A stretch of DNA of 50,665 nt from the IMG/VR virus record IMGVR_UViG_3300042876_000892, positions 1 to 50,665 of that record; one strand, given 5' to 3'. The position numbers and the translations under genes were made by a program. The notes below the pieces were generated by a model. It was not told where the DNA came from. It saw only the letters and a list, made by a program, of their open reading frames with translations, and made no database searches. This DNA comes from a virus. Numbering within the stretch: the stretch's first letter is position 1; each line of letters opens with the position of its first letter. Shown piece by piece: positions 48,401-50,665 of the stretch.

Positions 48401-50665
48401 GGACCCTGGCGACCTCGCCGGGCTCGCTGGGGTGGCCCAGGACGCGCGCGCCCGCAAGGCGGAGAAGAAGGCGCGCACGCCGCGCGGGCGCAGGCTGCGC
48501 GAGGGGGAGCAGTCCGTGGCCTTCCCCCAGCCCGAGCTCGGAGAGCTGGCTCGGCTGATCGACAAGGACATGGTCGGCCACGTGAACACGGGGGCCGAGG
48601 TCTTCCACCCGGCCGAGGCCGGCAAGCACCTGGACGCCATGCGGAACGCCGCGAACGCCGGGGCCGAGTCGGCCCTGTGGGCCGCTTTCGGGGCGACCGA
48701 CGAGGTGCGGGCCACCGGGCGCGCGCGCCAGCAGTCGATCGCGATGGGGATGCTCCTCGCCTCGACGATGAACCCCCGGGTCGACGGCCTGATCATCGCG
48801 CTGACCCAGCTCCCGGCTGCCGATGTGGCGGCGCTGCGCAAGCAGCTCGAGCAGCGCTACGCCGGGCAGGACGAGGCGATCGCCGACGCGCTCGCGAACT
48901 GGCAGGTGAAGCTCGGCAAGGCCGTGCTCGCGCCCGCGCAGCTCCGCGCCAAGGAAACCCAGCGGCTCCTGCGCCTGATCGCTCTGGGGGCGACGGTGAA
49001 GACGGGGCAGGGCATGGCCGGGATCCTCGCCGGCGGCAAGCGGCGCGACATCCCCGACGACGTGCGCGGCACCGTGGTGAAGTCGCTCGTCGAGCGCGTC
49101 GGCGGGATGCCGCTCATCTCGCGCGGGACCGACATCACCCAGGCGGCGCTCGCCCTGGCCGCGGCCCAGCACCAACAGCTCGGGGACGCGATCGCGGCGC
49201 TGCCGCGCACCGGCCTGCGCACCGAGGGCCTGTGGCTCGTGCTGAAGAAGAAGGTCGCCTACCAGCACACGGGCAAGCGCACGGCCGACGACACGATCGA
49301 GGGGACCAACCTCACGGTGCGCGAGGTCACGGACGGGCTGATCGCCGAGCTGTCGAAGGGTGCGGTCGGGCGCGAGGCGATCGCGCGCGAGAGCGTCGAC
49401 GCGACTTCGGAGGCCGCGGCCGGCGGCGGCGAGGGCGAGCTGCACGGCTCCCAGGAGTACGCCGCCGAGGAGGACCGTCGGAAGCCCACGTACACCGACC
49501 TCGAGCTCGCGCAGCGCGTGATCGAGATCCAGGCTTCTGCCGCCGCGCTCTCGCGCGCCGTCTCGGTGCGAGGGCTTGCGAACGAGGCGGGCAAGGCGAT
49601 CGTCAACCCGAAGGCGCCGCCGCACGAGGTGCGCCGGATCGAGAACGAGGTCTACCGCGGCTTGCTCGACGGCGACGCCGCGACGGTCGAGCTCCTGCTG
49701 CGCAACGAGTGGAGCGAGCAGGACATCATCGCCGCGGCCGTGATGGCGAAGGAGCTGCGCGCCGAGGCCCAGGACCTGATGCGCTACTTCGTCGCCCTGC
49801 GCGGGATGCCGAAGTCCAAGCTCACCGGGGACGCCGCGCAGCGCGAGCTCGAGCACCTGTTCCGCGCGCTCGAGCTGAAGGCGAAGGGGAAGGAAGAGGG
49901 CCTGTACCCGATCATCGTCGACGGCGAGGCGCGGGCGATGCTCGACGCCGGCGGCTGGCTCAACCCGGACGGGACCGTGCGCCGCGACGCCGCCGGCGAG
50001 CTGCTCGACCTGGCGCGCGAGACGATCTTCGACGGGCTCGAGGCGGCCGAGCGCGCCGCGGCCGACGGCATCGGCGGGATCATGGGCATCGTCGAGGCGC
50101 GCGAAGGGCTGACGCTCAACGCGAGCGTCGAGCCGTTCTACGCCGGCATTTCGAAGGACCGGCTCTTCGGTTTGCTGCACCTGTTCGCCGACTGGTCGAC
50201 GGGCTTCTACGACCGCCGCCTGGACAAGCCCTTCCGGCACAAGTACGAGACGATTTCGATTCCGGGGCTCACCGGCGGCAAGGTGCAGATTTCGGCCTCG
50301 GCCTGGGTCGACCGGCTCGGCAAGCAGAAGAAGCTCGGCGCGTTCCACAACACGGTCACGAAGTTCTTCCTGCGTGCCTGGGTGAAGAGCGTCTCGGGCA
50401 AGGTGCGCGGCGTGCAGTCGACGGGCGTGCGCGCGCGCAACTACGAGTTCTGGCGCGCCGACACGGACGGGCGCGCGAAGATGCACCGCTTCCTCTCGAT
50501 CGTCGAGGCGGCGATGCAGCGCATCGTCGACCTGGGGCTGACGACGGAAGAGCGCCTGCTCCTCTCGCGCCTGCTCGCGGCCGGCGCCAAGCGCGACATC
50601 AGGAGCCGCGAGGCGTGGGTCGCCGTCTTCGGCGCGCCGTACGAGCGCCTGTACCCGGTGTTCCT
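45438..50665 (+). CDS. Giant polyvalent virion protein, N-terminal part (3' end outside window)
   Basis: From ATG 45438 the frame is open to the right edge: 1,742 residues, with only CT left of the next codon. A hydrophobic Gly/Ala stretch near 46515-46700 (FAGLMLATEGVGGVVAKTAG) may associate with membranes. A coiled coil and Lys/Arg/Ala-rich segment lies near 47800-48270. The rest is helical with no recognised enzyme motif. It probably continues at base 1 (ELNDIFTKAGEELVQQGVLD) after one missing base. By size and position it is an ejected internal protein. I looked for a virion RNA polymerase signature and did not see one. Confidence 0.7.
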   Translation, partial: MQDPAKPEPTVEQALASTLEYLRAKYDDTLTPEQRAEAAKQYDAHKALVTSFTGDRDLFDVGRRSIAAIEFAENRLKRARILKARPQDGEKLIEQQFPRLAQHNEAWRAFEASGAGDALRGTTPDRPVVPIPPRPDGETLREAFLAGDPVALAWSDIPNLVSDDGRVTGGVKRESFLRDMGDLVGLADPAIEIDDELADRPSSWFDVEKMTARYNTAQILHAPLQTRDDGTRFVTVKALDGTERTIDIPDLGTLRDMTVTSADGQVHKVRVDDEMIRDITQSREGGFFAGTIGNFLAKNFVEEDVTFYGKMHRPRITGNDLVDGELMRNPVWQRAVMDAPRAKGTAMWWWDAGRQLYSSIEFAGLMLATEGVGGVVAKTAGTALKGTAAYRSIAPYTSLAGAAAKSMTKGFLGGSRAPRSAVRVPGFYYDARQIAEEVWYNAAAGMVNGEWEPGDWVQQGVAEGVGEWALGGAARAMRHGTSKLLKAGWMQDTRFGQWTNKFDADTEAAFEGVRKRVLERVDRAKQSVVADAFKKGLLDEQRLPVAGELIGAAFDTVVVGTGFGAYIQAHRNAAEEGRSDIGVSDFIDALGDPGTWSNTVGMMLGHGMSVGGSAVWNRNSPDAVPLVPGLFGIELGPKQKKALNDFAAYQAWVAHDILTDPEVAGLTLAGIDVARDSDLDVALKIQEGLKQRRPEDAVPDPISGSPLGALVQAQRGDPHELEKTLRFEETRGLERMYTTLSNARPGEYPADWNADIRDLKDVLIDHMERNEAGEAHGQALTGIPAGYRENVALQQYREGKRKEAEERRARKIIRRQIVRTLGQVAKVKKGEAEFDESVALVESRWEDEQAILRRLDEREVERKRLLDSRASWRELRVSEILDRARKQKNAEAKKALEALAKEQKRLNKAQEINDRNAAKRGRAADGRSRAQAKKRAAAYGETGQLPLPTAEQAQADARAIAKNLETTVEHAHLQGDPAAIVDAATEGLDPGDLAGLAGVAQDARARKAEKKARTPRGRRLREGEQSVAFPQPELGELARLIDKDMVGHVNTGAEVFHPAEAGKHLDAMRNAANAGAESALWAAFGATDEVRATGRARQQSIAMGMLLASTMNPRVDGLIIALTQLPAADVAALRKQLEQRYAGQDEAIADALANWQVKLGKAVLAPAQLRAKETQRLLRLIALGATVKTGQGMAGILAGGKRRDIPDDVRGTVVKSLVERVGGMPLISRGTDITQAALALAAAQHQQLGDAIAALPRTGLRTEGLWLVLKKKVAYQHTGKRTADDTIEGTNLTVREVTDGLIAELSKGAVGREAIARESVDATSEAAAGGGEGELHGSQEYAAEEDRRKPTYTDLELAQRVIEIQASAAALSRAVSVRGLANEAGKAIVNPKAPPHEVRRIENEVYRGLLDGDAATVELLLRNEWSEQDIIAAAVMAKELRAEAQDLMRYFVALRGMPKSKLTGDAAQRELEHLFRALELKAKGKEEGLYPIIVDGEARAMLDAGGWLNPDGTVRRDAAGELLDLARETIFDGLEAAERAAADGIGGIMGIVEAREGLTLNASVEPFYAGISKDRLFGLLHLFADWSTGFYDRRLDKPFRHKYETISIPGLTGGKVQISASAWVDRLGKQKKLGAFHNTVTKFFLRAWVKSVSGKVRGVQSTGVRARNYEFWRADTDGRAKMHRFLSIVEAAMQRIVDLGLTTEERLLLSRLLAAGAKRDIRSREAWVAVFGAPYERLYPVF

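Noticed and set aside
45438-50665. Virion RNA polymerase of the N4 type
   Set aside because: The size and position would fit, but I saw none of the T7-like polymerase motifs in the visible parts.
1-50665. Terminal direct repeats at the window ends
   Set aside because: The first and last bases share no repeat, so direct terminal repeats are not shown. The circular inference rests on the split gene only.
1-50665. Diversity-generating retroelement or retron
   Set aside because: No reverse transcriptase is present, and I saw no template/variable repeat pair near the hub or esterase genes.

Overview
The window looks like a nearly complete genome of a tailed double-stranded DNA phage with a GC-rich genome. 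It has a full head module (terminase large subunit, portal, scaffold-like protein, major capsid protein, connector-like protein), very long virion proteins, a compact recombination set and many small accessory genes. No rRNA or host housekeeping genes are present. I saw no CRISPR array, integrase, repressor, DNA polymerase, helicase or primase, and no recognisable endolysin. The head order and the long hub and ejection-type proteins suggest a podovirus-like particle. Two lipoprotein signal peptides suggest a host with an outer membrane, but this does not identify it.

The two window ends probably belong to one gene. An open frame starting at 45438 runs off the right edge, and an open frame enters at base 1 and stops at 3261. 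Joined with one missing base (modulo 3) they form one protein of about 2,830 residues. I infer a circular or circularly permuted molecule of about 50.7 kb cut inside this gene.

On that circle there are two divergent transcription blocks. Both start from a gene-free, hairpin-rich stretch at 20845-21833. The rightward block (21834 to the right edge, then 1-4759) carries small early-type genes, a tRNA, the head genes, an Acb2-like anti-CBASS gene, a 2,649-residue hub protein, an S74 chaperone protein, a coiled-coil protein, the giant protein and two lipoproteins. The leftward block (20844 down to 4836) carries small genes with repeated structured leaders, a RadC/JAB protein, a clamp-like protein, Cys-rich small proteins, a Cas4-like nuclease, a Rad52-like annealing protein, a RusA-like resolvase, and finally two related structural-type proteins and an esterase. 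The blocks converge on a hairpin terminator at 4800-4829.

A complete IS1595-family element (9109-11136) sits in the leftward block. It has imperfect inverted repeats, a perfect 8-bp target duplication and three passenger genes, and it splits a 98-codon phage gene. Removing the element and one target copy restores that gene in frame. A perfect 16-bp palindrome of the chromosomal parS type lies inside the hub gene at 38534-38549. The most unusual items are the parS-like site, the cargo-carrying insertion, the repeated double-hairpin leaders, the 1-kb structured region and the Acb2-like gene.
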